Assembly: GCF_000378085.1 (NCBI RefSeq)
Contig: NZ_KB899212.1
Location: 62,001 to 126,000 of the forward strand
From: Hoylesella loescheii DSM 19665 = JCM 12249 = ATCC 15930
GTDB taxonomy: Bacteria > Bacteroidota > Bacteroidia > Bacteroidales > Bacteroidaceae
Direction of reading: 5' to 3'
DNA: 64,000 nucleotides
A program made the position numbers and the translations under genes. Under the pieces are notes generated by a model. That model was not told the DNA's origin, did no database searches, and worked only from the letters and a program-made list of their open reading frames with translations. This document shows positions 1 to 8,812 of this stretch, piece by piece (position 1 is the stretch's first letter; each line of letters starts with the position of its first letter).

Positions 1-190
1 GAAAACAATCGGAAAACCCATGAACATCCACACGGATAATCCGATCATAGCGGTCAGACGAGTAAAGGATGCAGGGCATCAAACATGCCATGCAAATGCA
101 ACAAACGACTAAATCCCACACATCGACTGAACCCATAGCTCGTGGTTCGAGCCAAAACCTAGACAGAATTTTCCCTAAATCACTAATAAG
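1..190. other. Left-edge non-coding sequence
   Basis: No open frame, RNA gene or clear promoter box was recognised before the first gene. It may be the 3' flank of a gene outside the window. Confidence 0.4.
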
Positions 191-1549
191 ATGATAAAGA
201 AGTATATTCAAGAGAACGAAGAACGTATGCTCGATGAGCTTTTTAGCCTTATCCGCATACCCAGTGTTAGCGCCCAGCAGGCGCACAAACCTGACATGCA
301 ACGTTGTGCCGAAAGGTGGAAAGAGTTGTTGTTGATGGCTGGAGTAGACCGCGCCGAGGTGATGCCTTCTGATGGCAATCCCATGGTTTACGGTGAAAAG
401 ATGGTCGATCCCAATGCCAAAACCGTGCTTATTTACGGTCACTATGACGTTATGCCCGCAGAACCTTTCGAGCTTTGGAACAGCGAACCTTTCGAAGCAG
501 AGGTGCGCGACGGACGCATTTGGGCACGTGGGGCCGACGATGATAAGGGCCAATCGTTCATCCAAGCTAAGGCTTTCGAGTACGTTGCGAAAAACAACCT
601 GCTGAAACATAACATCAAATTCATCCTCGAAGGTGAAGAGGAAGTGGGCTCGCCCAGTCTTGGCGCATTCATCGAGAAACATAAAGAACTGCTGAAATGC
701 GACGTGATACTGGTTTCGGACACTAGTATGATTGGCGAAGACATACCTACACTCACCACTGGACTTCGTGGAATTGCCTACTGGCAGATAGAAGTTACGG
801 GGCCAAACCGCGACGTTCACTCTGGACATTACGGTGGAGCCATCGCCAATCCCATCAATGTGTTGTGCAAACTCATTGCCGATGCCACCAACGAAGACGG
901 CAGAATACTCTTCCCCGGCTTCTATGATAAGGTGGAAGAGGCCAGCGACGACGAGCGTAAGATGCTCGCCAGCATACCGCTAGACCTTGAAGGCTATAAG
1001 AAATCCATTGAAGTTGACGAGCTGTTTGGTGAAAAAGGCTACTCAACACTTGAGCGTACGGGCTTCCGTCCTTCGTTCGACGTGTGCGGAATTTGGGGCG
1101 GATACACGGGCGATGGTGCTAAAACGGTTATCGCCTCTAAGGCTTACGCCAAGCTTTCATGCCGATTGGTACCGCATCAAGACTATAAGGAGATTGGCCA
1201 ACTGGTAAGCGACTACTTCAAACGCGTTGCACCCAAGTCGGTTAAGGTAGACATCAAGTTCCTACATGGTGGTCAGGGCTACGTATGTCCCATTGATATG
1301 CCTGCCTACAAGGCTGCCGAGCGTGGTGTTGAAATGGTGTTTGGCAAACGTCCTTTGGCTGCTCGCTTGGGCGGAAGCATACCCATCATTTCCACTTTCG
1401 AGCAAATTCTGGGTGTTAAAACCATCCTCATGGGCTTCGGTTTAGAGTCTAACGCTATCCACTCGCCCAACGAAAACATGCCACTAAGCATGTTCCGCAA
1501 GGGTATCGAGGCTGTGGTTAACTTCCATCTGGAGTATGATAAGCTCTAA
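191..1549 (+). CDS. M20 family metallopeptidase (dipeptidase)
   Basis: A 452-residue cytoplasmic zinc peptidase of the M20/M25/M40 family, expected to cleave dipeptides or short peptides. The metal-site motifs are visible in order: GHYDVMP (H84, D86), ADDDKGQ (D116/117), EGEEEVGSPS (general base E149/E150), SDTSM (D177) and a C-terminal AIHSPNE (H424). The dimerisation insert lies between about residues 190 and 320 and begins with the typical GLRGIAY...HSGHYGG stretch. Length matches the family and there is no signal peptide. The exact substrate cannot be read from the sequence. The gene stands alone and is followed by repeat DNA. Confidence 0.93.
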   Translation: MIKKYIQENEERMLDELFSLIRIPSVSAQQAHKPDMQRCAERWKELLLMAGVDRAEVMPSDGNPMVYGEKMVDPNAKTVLIYGHYDVMPAEPFELWNSEPFEAEVRDGRIWARGADDDKGQSFIQAKAFEYVAKNNLLKHNIKFILEGEEEVGSPSLGAFIEKHKELLKCDVILVSDTSMIGEDIPTLTTGLRGIAYWQIEVTGPNRDVHSGHYGGAIANPINVLCKLIADATNEDGRILFPGFYDKVEEASDDERKMLASIPLDLEGYKKSIEVDELFGEKGYSTLERTGFRPSFDVCGIWGGYTGDGAKTVIASKAYAKLSCRLVPHQDYKEIGQLVSDYFKRVAPKSVKVDIKFLHGGQGYVCPIDMPAYKAAERGVEMVFGKRPLAARLGGSIPIISTFEQILGVKTILMGFGLESNAIHSPNENMPLSMFRKGIEAVVNFHLEYDKL

Positions 1550-1551
1550 GT

Positions 1552-1660
1552 AGTAAGTGGTAAGGTAGTAAAGTAGTAAGTTGTAAGGAGTAAGTTTTGA
1601 GGAGTTAAAGGAGTTAAGGAGTAAAGAAGTTAAGCCAAAAGCATTGCTAATTTGCGCTGG
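1552..1660. repeat. Imperfect octamer array (GTAGTAAG / GGAGTTAA units)
   Basis: Directly downstream of the M20 gene, short units such as GTAGTAAG and GGAGTTAA follow each other with a period of about 8 bp (occasionally 7 or 9). The array ends in GTTAAGCCAAAAGC, a word that recurs after other arrays of this window. No coding potential. Confidence 0.7.
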
Positions 1661-1784
1661 TTTCTCGTAACCTCGTTTGCTTGCTCACAGGTCCGCTTGT
1701 TAACTCATCCACTTGTCACGCTCCCGCTTGCGCCGCATTACTCCCAATCTCGCTGCTAAACTCCACATCCACATAACGCTATTC

Positions 1785-1845
1785 ACTCCCCTCTCCCCAT
1801 TGGAGAGGGGGCAGGGAGTGAGGCTTCCTCACTCCCTTTTCTTTT
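1785..1845 (+). terminator. REP-like arm with a rho-independent terminator
   Basis: A single CCCCTCTCC...GGAGAGGGG hairpin, related to the REP doublets elsewhere in the window, runs into a perfect 10-bp stem (GGGAGTGAGG / CCTCACTCCC, 3-nt loop, 1814-1836) followed by TTTTCTTTT. It sits between the M20 gene and the esterase gene and would terminate plus-strand transcription about 20 bp before the next start codon. Confidence 0.6.
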
Positions 1846-1865
1846 CCCCCTTTTACCTGTAAACG

Positions 1866-3944
1866 ATGCGAAGATCCCTTTTTACCCTTATACTGCTAGC
1901 CATCGCCTTAGCTGCCATCGCTGCCGAACCGCTTCGCGTGGCCTGCGTAGGCAATAGCATCACTTACGGTTACGGCCTTTCCGACCCCGCAACCGAATCT
2001 TATCCCGCCCAATTACAGCAAAAGTTGGGCAAAGGTTACGATGTGCGCAACTTCGGACACTCGGGCGCAACCCTTCTTTCGCGCGGTCATCGCCCCTACA
2101 TTGAGCAAGAAGCGTATAAGAACGCCTTGGCTTTCAAGCCCGATATCGTGGTGATACACCTTGGCATCAACGATACCGACCCGCGCAACTGGCCGTTTTT
2201 CCGCGACGATTTTACCAAAGATTACATCGCGCTCATCCGTTCGTTCAAGGCCGCTAACGCCAACGCGACCTTCTACATCGCCAAGATGAGCCCCATATCG
2301 CATCGCCATCACCGCTTCTTAGCAGGCACGCGCGATTGGCACAAACTGATACAAGCCGCCATCGAACGTGTGGCAAAGGCCACAGGTGCACGCCTTATCG
2401 ACTTCTATAATTCGCTGTTGCCTTTCCCACAGATGCTTCCCGATGGACTGCACCCCAACAAGGCTGGGGCAGGAGTTCTTGCACGCGTGGTGTACGAGGC
2501 GCTAACGGGCGACTTTGGCGGACTGCAAATGCCCCTTGTGTTCTCTGATAACATGGTGGTTAGTCGCAACCGCAACTTCGAAGTCTATGGAACGGCCAAC
2601 GCAGGGCAGCGCGTTGTGGCTACGTTTAACAACGAAAAAAGCAGTACCGTGGCGCAAAACGATGGCACGTGGCGCATCTTTTTCGCTGTGCCTCGCATGG
2701 GAAAACCCTATACCCTCACCGTAACGAGCGAGCAACGAACGCTTAAGTTTAAGAATATTGTTGCGGGCGAGGTGTGGCTTTGCTCTGGTCAGAGCAACAT
2801 GGCGTTCCCCTTAGCCAACGACGAACTGGGTAAAGAGGCGCTGACAATAGTTGACGACCCCAACCTGCGCGTGCTAAACCTCTTGCCAAGATGGGATACC
2901 GACAACACCGAATGGTCGCAATCGGCGCTCGATTCTACCAATAACTTGCAGTATATGCGTAGTAAAGGTTGGCAGCAAGCCACATCTAAAAACATGGGCG
3001 AGGTGTCGGCCGTGGCCTATTATTTTGCTAAGGTATTGCGTAGCTGTCTGGGGGTGCCCGTCGGTATCATTGTCAACGCTGTGGGTGGAAGTCCCATCGA
3101 GGCATGGATAGATCGCCAAACGCTTGAAGATGAATATCCCGAACTGCTGAACGACCGCTTTAAAGACAACGTGATGGTTATGCCTTGGGTGGTGCAGCGC
3201 ATGCGAAAGAACATTGCGCAGGCCACCGATAAGTTGCAGATGCACCCCTATCAGCCCACCTATCTTTACGATGCGGCCATCAGGCCATTAGCCAAATACC
3301 CCATCAATGGTGTTATTTGGTATCAAGGCGAGTCGAATGCCGAGAACATGGAGATACACCAACGTTTGTTTCCACTTTTGTTAAGCTCGTGGCGAACCAA
3401 CTGGGATAACTCCCAATTGCCTGTTTACATGGTGCAATTATCCAGCATCAACCGCCCTTCTTGGCCATGGTTCCGCAACAGTCAGCGAGTGATGGCCAAC
3501 ACCTTGCCATACGTTTACATGGCCGTGAGCAGCGATGTGGGCGATTCGCTCGATGTACATCCGCGCCAAAAATACCCTGTTGGCAAGCGATTGGCAAACC
3601 TTGCCCTTTATCATCAGTACGATTTTAAGCAGCTAACACCCTGTGGCCCTAGTGTGCAAAGTGCCACCATGGAACCCGATGGCGAGGTGCGAGTGTACTT
3701 TAATTGGGACAAAGGATTGAAAACGGCTGATGGTAAAGCGCTTCGCACGTTCGAAGTGGCAGGTTACGACGAGGTGTTCTATCCTGCCGAAGCCACCATC
3801 AAAGACCGCGAAGTAAGGCTTACGTGTCCGCAAGTGCCACATCCCGCCTTCGTGCGATATGGCTGGCAACCCTTCACAAGAGCCAATTTGGTGAATGGCG
3901 ATGGCTTTCCCGCTTCTACGTTTAGGGTGGAAGTGAAGAGATAG
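1866..3944 (+). CDS. nanS: Two-domain sialate O-acetylesterase
   Basis: A 692-residue secreted esterase with an N-terminal signal peptide (cleavage near residue 20). Residues about 23-215 form an SGNH/GDSL hydrolase: GNSIT (nucleophile S31), GHSG, GIND (N102) and DGLHPN (D193, H196). After a beta-rich linker, residues about 298-690 form a second SGNH domain of the sialate O-acetylesterase family with GEVWLCSGQSNM (S310) and YQGESN. This arrangement is known from Bacteroides and Tannerella esterases that remove O-acetyl groups from sialic acid so that sialidase can act. It fits the sialidase at 54.4 kb, although the two genes are not adjacent. The acetyl-position preference is not predictable. 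Confidence 0.85.
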   Translation: MRRSLFTLILLAIALAAIAAEPLRVACVGNSITYGYGLSDPATESYPAQLQQKLGKGYDVRNFGHSGATLLSRGHRPYIEQEAYKNALAFKPDIVVIHLGINDTDPRNWPFFRDDFTKDYIALIRSFKAANANATFYIAKMSPISHRHHRFLAGTRDWHKLIQAAIERVAKATGARLIDFYNSLLPFPQMLPDGLHPNKAGAGVLARVVYEALTGDFGGLQMPLVFSDNMVVSRNRNFEVYGTANAGQRVVATFNNEKSSTVAQNDGTWRIFFAVPRMGKPYTLTVTSEQRTLKFKNIVAGEVWLCSGQSNMAFPLANDELGKEALTIVDDPNLRVLNLLPRWDTDNTEWSQSALDSTNNLQYMRSKGWQQATSKNMGEVSAVAYYFAKVLRSCLGVPVGIIVNAVGGSPIEAWIDRQTLEDEYPELLNDRFKDNVMVMPWVVQRMRKNIAQATDKLQMHPYQPTYLYDAAIRPLAKYPINGVIWYQGESNAENMEIHQRLFPLLLSSWRTNWDNSQLPVYMVQLSSINRPSWPWFRNSQRVMANTLPYVYMAVSSDVGDSLDVHPRQKYPVGKRLANLALYHQYDFKQLTPCGPSVQSATMEPDGEVRVYFNWDKGLKTADGKALRTFEVAGYDEVFYPAEATIKDREVRLTCPQVPHPAFVRYGWQPFTRANLVNGDGFPASTFRVEVKR

Positions 3945-3949
3945 GGCTG

Positions 3950-4200
3950 TGAGTTTTGTAGGTTTTTAAGTTCATGAGTTGGGGCATTAGGGTGGTTAAT
4001 CCCCTCTTTGTATTCACTAACCCATGAACTTACAAACTTATAACCCCAGCAACTTAAACCGCCATTGATTTAGTTTCTAAACATCTTTGTTTCCAGCTCA
4101 TAAACTTCCTAACTTCTAAACTCGCCAACTCAAAACGCTGTGGGCTTTGTACTTTACCTCTCAACTCATAAACCGATGAACTGATGAACTCAGAAACTCA
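3950..4200. repeat. Octamer array running into the ogt start
   Basis: Units such as TTAAGTTC and ATGAGTTG are followed by their reverse complements (TGAACTTA, CAAACTTA, ACTCGCCA, AGAAACTC) with an 8-bp period over most of 240 bp. The array fills the whole gap between the esterase and ogt, and its last units appear to be inside the first codons of ogt. Confidence 0.75.
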
Positions 4201-4714
4201 AATAACCTTCTTCCTCAACTTGCCTTCTCCTTTAGGCACGCTCCATCTTGAAAGCGATGGCGAAGCCCTCACGTGCGTGCTTTTCGAGGGCGAGCAAGCT
4301 AAGCATCCTCAGGGCGTTACGTTAGAAGAAGCCCCCCAACTGCCCGTCTTTGTTGCTGCTCGTGCATGGCTTTCACATTATTTTGAAGGTCACAACCCAG
4401 GCACACCACCGCCTGTTCGTCCGCAAGGAACGCCTTTCCAGCTTTCCGTTTGGCAGCGTTTGCTCACCATTCCATACGGTTCGACCACCACTTACGGTGC
4501 TTTGGCCGCGTACCTAGCAGCGCATAACGCCTCGGGACGCATGTCGGCGCAGGCCGTAGGGCAAGCCGTGGGGCGTAATCCCATTAGCATCATCATCCCC
4601 TGCCATCGTGTTATAGGGACCGATGGAACGTTAACGGGTTATGCTGGTGGACTGGATAAGAAGACGTTTTTGCTAAATTTGGAACGTGGGGTGCAGCCCT
4701 GTGCAAACGATTAG
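4184..4714 (+). CDS. ogt: Methylated-DNA--protein-cysteine methyltransferase
   Basis: A 176-residue DNA repair protein that transfers the alkyl group from O6-alkylguanine to its own cysteine. The active-site motif IIIPCHRVIG is present near residues 145-155, followed by GYAGGLDKKTFLLNLE. The helix-turn-helix region (FQLSVWQRL...IPYGSTTTYGALA) precedes it. The N-terminal part has the PLGTLHLESDGEAL strand typical of the family. The start used is the first ATG. It lies inside an octamer repeat array, so residues 1-8 (MNSETQIT) may be repeat-derived. A later start is not excluded, but the next in-frame ATG lies inside the domain. Confidence 0.93.
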   Translation: MNSETQITFFLNLPSPLGTLHLESDGEALTCVLFEGEQAKHPQGVTLEEAPQLPVFVAARAWLSHYFEGHNPGTPPPVRPQGTPFQLSVWQRLLTIPYGSTTTYGALAAYLAAHNASGRMSAQAVGQAVGRNPISIIIPCHRVIGTDGTLTGYAGGLDKKTFLLNLERGVQPCAND

Positions 4715-4725
4715 TCGTTCTCCCT

Positions 4726-4749
4726 CGCGCGTGCGCACGTATATATATA
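4726..4749. other. 24-bp alternating purine-pyrimidine tract
   Basis: Every base from 4726 to 4749 alternates pyrimidine and purine (CGCGCGTGCGCACG followed by TATATATATA). Such tracts can adopt Z-DNA or melt easily under supercoiling. It lies just after ogt and about 155 bp before a 22-bp repeat array. A similar tract lies near the array at 44.7 kb. Confidence 0.6.
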
Positions 4750-4903
4750 AGGTGTAGGGTTCTGAATTAGAGACGCGAGGTGGGATTTTTGCGCGCATTT
4801 GGTGGTTTCGTGTATCTCAATTAATCGTCATTCGCCAATCAATGAAAGTGTTGTAGCCCAACGTTTTCATGGCTTATAAACCATAGTAAATATCCTAGCG
4901 TGT

Positions 4904-5013
4904 TGTTCCATGTTGTATGTACTCCTGTTCCATCTTATCTGGAATAGTGTTCCATATCAACTGGGCTGCTGTTCCAGATAAGATGGAACAGCAGTCCAGA
5001 TAACATGGAACTC
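4904..5013. repeat. 22-bp dyad array, TGTTCCA family (5 units)
   Basis: Five consecutive 22-bp units begin at 4904, 4926, 4948, 4970 and 4992. Most read TGTTCCA-N7-TGGAAYA plus one base; the half-sites are inverted repeats and the middle varies. There are no unique spacers, so this is not a CRISPR array. Sister arrays lie at 17.5, 28.3, 44.7 and 57.0 kb. Confidence 0.85.
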
Positions 5014-5029
5014 AACGAAAGCAGTGAAA

Positions 5030-6560
5030 GCAGTGTTTAAGAACTAAACGATTCGTGAGTTTGGAGATAATAAGCCGTGTGTCTTGAGCAATACTTGGCA
5101 GGTAAAGAAATGGCTATTTCGTTAACTACGGCGTAGCGGTTGGGCTGCAGGTAGGGTAGGGACGCAAAAGTGAAAGCGTGAAGAGGTGAAAAGATAACGT
5201 GAATGAACGAAGAATAGAGACATGAAATATAACCGACATTACCATGCAAACTAACCAACAGAAACAGACCAAGACCTACGGCCTTGTGAGGTTTGATGCA
5301 CCATTTAGACAGGGTAGGTCGCTACCGCTCCCAACCCTGCCCTTCCAAAAGACCAACCGCTACGCGGTAGTTGGTGCAACGTCACTAACATATATATATG
5401 CCGTTATAAGTTTGTTGTTATCTCAAACTCATATATAATAAGCAAGATCGGGATGAGGATGCCATACGTTTTACGCAAAACTAAGGTGCAAGAAGATAAC
5501 CTGATACCAACCACTGCGCAGTAGTTGATGCAACGTCACTAACATATATATGCGCCGTTATAAGTTTGTTGTTATCCCAAACTCATATATAATAAGCAAG
5601 ATCGGGATGAGGACGCCACACGTTTTACGCAAAACTAAGATGTAAGAAGATACCATGATACCAACCGCTATGCGGTAGTTCATACAATACGGTCCTCTAA
5701 TAGGCATGTTTAAATTAAGTTGTTGGATGTAGTTCGTCCCTAAATGACCAACTACTACGCGGTATTTGGCGCAACGCACACTAACATGTACACGTGCTGT
5801 TATAAGTTTGTTGTTATCCCAAACCCATATATTGTAAGCAAGATCGGGATGAGGTTGGCATACGTTTTAGGCCAGGTAAGGATGCAAGTAGAAGCCATTA
5901 TACATGTATTCGGGATAAGATACCATACGTTTTAAGCAAGATAAGGATGCAAGAAGAAACCATTATACGTGAATTCGGAATAAGAGACGATGCTTTTTGA
6001 GCAAGATTAGATAACGAATGAATAGCTATATCGCCAACTACCGCGTAGCGGTTGGCCTGTTGGTAGGGCAGGGTTGGGAGCGAAAGCAACCTACCCTGCC
6101 TAGTTTGCGCAGAGAGAAAACAATGCCGTAGGTATTGGTCTGTTTCCGTTTAACACACCTTCAAGGTGAAGAATGGGCGCAAATCTCTCTTCGTTGGTCT
6201 GTTATCCTACCTGCTTATTGATGCCATTTTCTCTTCCAACAGGTCAGATTACACCCACAAACAACCAACATCCCCATACTGGCTAATCAATGGGAAAAGG
6301 ACCAAGACCTACGGCCTTGTGGGGTTTGATGCACCACTTAGACAGGGTAGGTAGCTTTCGCTCCCAACCCTGCCCTACCAAAAGACCAACCGCTACGCGG
6401 TAGTTGGCGCAATACAGGCAGCTAATAGTCATGTTTAAATAAAGCAGTTGGATGGTGTCCGTCCTTAAATGACCAACCGCTACGCGGTAGTTGGTACAAC
6501 ATCCCTCACAGGGATATAGACTACGATGGGTTGTTTTGTTATCTCGAGCTGGCATAGCGA
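5030..6560. repeat. Repeat island 1: MITE-like elements and 150-bp repeats
   Basis: About 1.5 kb without real genes. It holds one complete MITE-like element (6034-6407) and one decayed copy (about 5119-5374). Each ends in an imperfect palindrome built on CCGC-GTA-GCGG, with ~106-bp inverted termini that include GACCTACGGCC and GGCAGGGTTGGGAG hairpins. Between them are copies of a roughly 150-bp unit (words GCAACGTCACTAACATATAT and AAGCAAGATCGGGATGAGG near 5376, 5530 and 5771). A module containing CAAGATTAGATAA precedes the element at 6034. The short open frames here are translations of repeats. Confidence 0.7.
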
Positions 6561-6651
6561 TTGTTACCTATCCCGAACTTGCATGTTTATTGTGGAGATA
6601 GTTTTTAGTGGAAGAGGGCTGGGAACGAATGCGTTTACCAAATAGCATATA

Positions 6652-6678
6652 AACAAACAAAACGCCCGAAGGCGTTTC
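6652..6678 (-). terminator. Rho-independent terminator of the tRNA-Arg gene
   Basis: Read on the minus strand, AACGCC-TTCG-GGCGTT forms a 6-bp stem with a UUCG tetraloop, followed by TTGTTTGTTT, about 10 bp after the 3' end of the tRNA. Confidence 0.8.
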
Positions 6679-6686
6679 GTTGGGTG

Positions 6687-6758
6687 TACTTCCACCGGGA
6701 ATCGAACCCGGATCAAAGGTTTAGGAAACCTACGTTCTATCCATTGAACTATGGAAGC
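6687..6758 (-). tRNA. tRNA-Arg (anticodon CCU)
   Basis: On the minus strand the 72-nt cloverleaf has acceptor arm GCTTCCA / TGGAAGT with discriminator A, D arm GTTC...GAAC, anticodon loop TTCCTAA (anticodon CCT at the gene level, reading AGG) and T arm CCGGG-TTCGATT-CCCGG. The 3' CCA is not encoded, which is common in this phylum. It has its own promoter and terminator, so it is a single-gene unit. Confidence 0.93.
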
Positions 6759-6775
6759 CCTAAATGAATGTGGTG

Positions 6776-6806
6776 CAAAGTTACGTTAAAAGACGCACAA
6801 TGCAAA
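6776..6806 (-). promoter_or_regulatory. Promoter of tRNA-Arg
   Basis: On the minus strand TTTG (6806-6803), a 19-bp spacer and TAACTTTG (6783-6776) match the Bacteroidota promoter consensus. The box ends 17 bp before the mature tRNA 5' end. The pyrE promoter has the same two elements and spacing. Confidence 0.8.
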
Positions 6807-6846
6807 ATAAAAAGTGGCTTTTGTTAAGGCGTGTGTGATAAAAATG

Positions 6847-7200
6847 CTACATATTCGACATGCCGTGCAACAGAACTACAATGCCATAGAATGCACAATA
6901 GAGTGCAGCCAACACCAATGCGATAAGCTTTAAGCGCCTGCTTTTACGATAAGGGGCAAAGGCAAACCACAAGGCAGACACTGGAAAGAGTGCAAGTAGA
7001 AACAAACCCTTGGCCACGAGTATGTTTGTGGCAAACGAGAGCAAGAAAAACACCAAATAATAGGCAAATGCAAAGCCGATGGTTAGGCGCACGGCCTTGT
7101 CGCCTTTGGGCTTAGACAGCAAGGCGTAAGTGGCATAGATGATGGCGAGAAGCGTCACCCAAACCATGTCGTACATAAAGAAGAGGGTGAAATCGTTCAT
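6847..7200 (-). CDS. Small integral membrane protein, unknown function
   Basis: A 117-residue protein starting MNDFTLFFMYDMVWV. It is strongly hydrophobic with about four membrane-spanning segments (near residues 7-27, 40-60, 65-82 and 93-113) separated by short basic loops such as YRKSRRLK. The open frame extends 29 codons further upstream, but that part is polar, not membrane-like and lacks similarity to a signal peptide, so the ATG at 7200 was chosen. No family is recognised. It follows the lipoprotein gene at 7.9 kb by 120 bp on the same strand, so the two may be co-transcribed. Confidence 0.6.
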   Translation of the reverse strand: MNDFTLFFMYDMVWVTLLAIIYATYALLSKPKGDKAVRLTIGFAFAYYLVFFLLSFATNILVAKGLFLLALFPVSALWFAFAPYRKSRRLKLIALVLAALYCAFYGIVVLLHGMSNM

Positions 7201-7323
7201 TGATTCTGATATTATAGGATGACTTTGTTGTGTGATAGTCAATAAAGACGGACAAGTAGGGATGGTTAGATAGGTCCTATCGAACAATCTATATAATAAG
7301 GTGGTGGCAACTATTGGCGTGCG

Positions 7324-7923
7324 TCAGTTCACTGCCAGCACGCCATACGCCCCCGTTGTAGATGCGCGATAACGTATAAGCTTGTTGCCTTGTGCGCCTT
7401 CAACCACGTTACCACCTGTTGAAAGGTTGTATTTGCGGTGACAATTGGCACAAGTGGCAAACCCATTGGCTTGCACCGTTAACGGGTAGCTGCGGCGTGG
7501 AATGGCTGTGGGCGAGTAGCAATTGGGGCATTGCTGGTCGTAGGCATAGAATGTGGGCGGGTCGGATAGCAAGCCGTAACCCAATATCAGTCCGTTGTTC
7601 ATACCCAAAACCACACCTCGGCTTTGGTCAACAGCAGTGGCCTTTGATGCCTGTTGGTTTCCTCCGCCACCCTGAACAAAATTAAATTCAACATAACTGT
7701 TTTGACCCGTATAGCGAGTTTGCATGTTCACGGTGACGAAAACATTGCTGTGAGGAGTCATTGCCGAAGCCAATACGGCGTTGTTGTGTACCTGATTGTC
7801 GAAAAGAAAATAGGCACGATGGTCCGAAAACTCGTTTTCTGTTTTTCCGCACGAGCTTAATAGGGTGCAAGCCAATGGCAAAAGCATGGCGATAAGTAAT
7901 GGATGAATCCTTATTTTGTGCAT
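7324..7923 (-). CDS. Lipoprotein with paired-cysteine Rieske-like core
   Basis: A 199-residue predicted lipoprotein (lipobox LSSC, C25). The C-terminal half carries CPNC (C132, C135) and CANCH (C158, C161, H162), followed by RKYNLSTGGNVVEGAQGNKLIRYRA. The final segment, hydrophobic core plus 'G.v.eG...L..Y', resembles the cluster-binding part of Rieske proteins. However, the canonical CxH / CxxH ligands are replaced by CxxC / CxxC, which suggests zinc or rubredoxin-like iron instead. The fold call is inference. Homologous small lipoproteins of unknown role occur in Bacteroidales. Confidence 0.6.
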   Translation of the reverse strand: MHKIRIHPLLIAMLLPLACTLLSSCGKTENEFSDHRAYFLFDNQVHNNAVLASAMTPHSNVFVTVNMQTRYTGQNSYVEFNFVQGGGGNQQASKATAVDQSRGVVLGMNNGLILGYGLLSDPPTFYAYDQQCPNCYSPTAIPRRSYPLTVQANGFATCANCHRKYNLSTGGNVVEGAQGNKLIRYRASTTGAYGVLAVN

Positions 7924-7929
7924 AAACAG

Positions 7930-8154
7930 ATTGGTTAAAGGTGAAAAAGTGAAAAGGTGAAAAGGTGAAAAGAGGGCTCATGCCAATCAAAGTGGAAAGG
8001 ATGAAAGGAAGGTTTCAACTGCTGATAAGTTGATTTGTTAACGAGTTTGCAGATTGCAAGTTAGCAAGAAACCTTTTCAAAGTAACTTAGCATTTGGCTT
8101 AACTCCTTAACTTCTTAACTCCTTAACTTACTCCTTACTACCTACTCCTTGCTC
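7930..8154. repeat. Octamer arrays (GGTGAAAA and TTAACTCC units)
   Basis: GGTGAAAA repeats about five times near 7936-7975. After an irregular stretch containing TTTGGCTTAACTCC, units TTAACTCC / TTAACTTC / TTACTACC repeat up to the stop codon of the next minus-strand gene. Period is 8 bp in both parts. Confidence 0.75.
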
Positions 8155-8568
8155 CTATTCGTACTTTATCACTTGCAGCAAGTCGGCAATCTTCTCCAAT
8201 CCTTCCATCAATGGCTTCTTCACCATACCTTTAATGAAGGGGTTAAGTTCGGCTTTGATGGTAAGTTTCATCTTGCTGGCGTTGTCGCCATTGGGTACAA
8301 CCTGAATCCAAAGATTGAAAGGCACGGGCGAATCGGCCGTTTCGAACTTGATGCATTTAGGTGCATCGCGTTCCACGATGCGCAATTTTATCTGCCCAAC
8401 GGGATTAACGCTCACCGAGATAGAGTCGCTATCGAAGGTCATTTGTTCCAATTTGTCTTTGGGCAACTTGTCTTTTATGCGCTCAATGTTAGAGAGGTCG
8501 CTTAGAATATTAAACACCGCCTCTTGCTTATAGGGAATTTGTCGGATACTACTTTCGAATGTAGACAT
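8155..8568 (-). CDS. SRPBCC (START-like) ligand-binding protein
   Basis: A 137-residue cytoplasmic protein starting MSTFESSIRQIPYKQEAVFNILSDLSN. It has the helix-grip pattern of the SRPBCC/polyketide cyclase superfamily: an N-terminal strand, a helix with repeated 'LSDLSNIERIKDKLP', several strands (DSISVSVNPVGQIKLRIVERDAPKCIKFE) and a long C-terminal helix (GMVKKPLMEGLEKIADLLQVI). The frame runs 16 codons further upstream, but that part looks untranslated. The gene follows pyrE on the same strand, separated by a REP-like doublet. Ligand unknown. Confidence 0.75.
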   Translation of the reverse strand: MSTFESSIRQIPYKQEAVFNILSDLSNIERIKDKLPKDKLEQMTFDSDSISVSVNPVGQIKLRIVERDAPKCIKFETADSPVPFNLWIQVVPNGDNASKMKLTIKAELNPFIKGMVKKPLMEGLEKIADLLQVIKYE

Positions 8569-8620
8569 GTAAAGTGATTGAATATTAATAAATAGAAGTC
8601 GATAAAATGACCTCAATCAC

Positions 8621-8780
8621 CCCACAACTGGCCTCACCCCCAACCCCTCTCCAAGGGGGAGAGGGGAGTAATATGCAGTGCTATTACAATGTTAACGATA
8701 AAATAATGCTATGTCGCAGCAAAACATTTTACTCCCCTCTCCCCCTTGGAGAGGGGTTGGGGGTGAGGCCAGTTGTGGGG
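8621..8780. repeat. REP-like doublet, copy 1
   Basis: Two arms of about 50 bp are nearly perfect reverse complements. Each holds its own hairpin (CCCCTCTCC-AAG-GGGGAGAGGGG). The left arm begins CCCACAACTGGCCTCACCCCC and the right arm ends with the reverse complement. The ~50-bp spacer is AT-rich. It lies between pyrE and the SRPBCC gene. Related doublets are at 47.1, 48.7 and 62.9 kb. Confidence 0.85.
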
Positions 8781-8812
8781 TGGTTGTGGTTTGGAAAAGG
8801 CCGTTTGTGGTT

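Noticed and set aside
4904..5013. CRISPR-like regular repeats
   Set aside because: Units are directly adjacent with no unique spacers, units are dyads, and no cas genes are in the window.
5037..6555. Several 60-90 codon frames in repeat island 1
   Set aside because: They translate MITE-like and palindromic repeats on both strands and show no domain or signal.
6847..7287. Longer start for the small membrane protein
   Set aside because: The extra 29 residues are polar, precede no signal and do not fit a membrane protein N-terminus.
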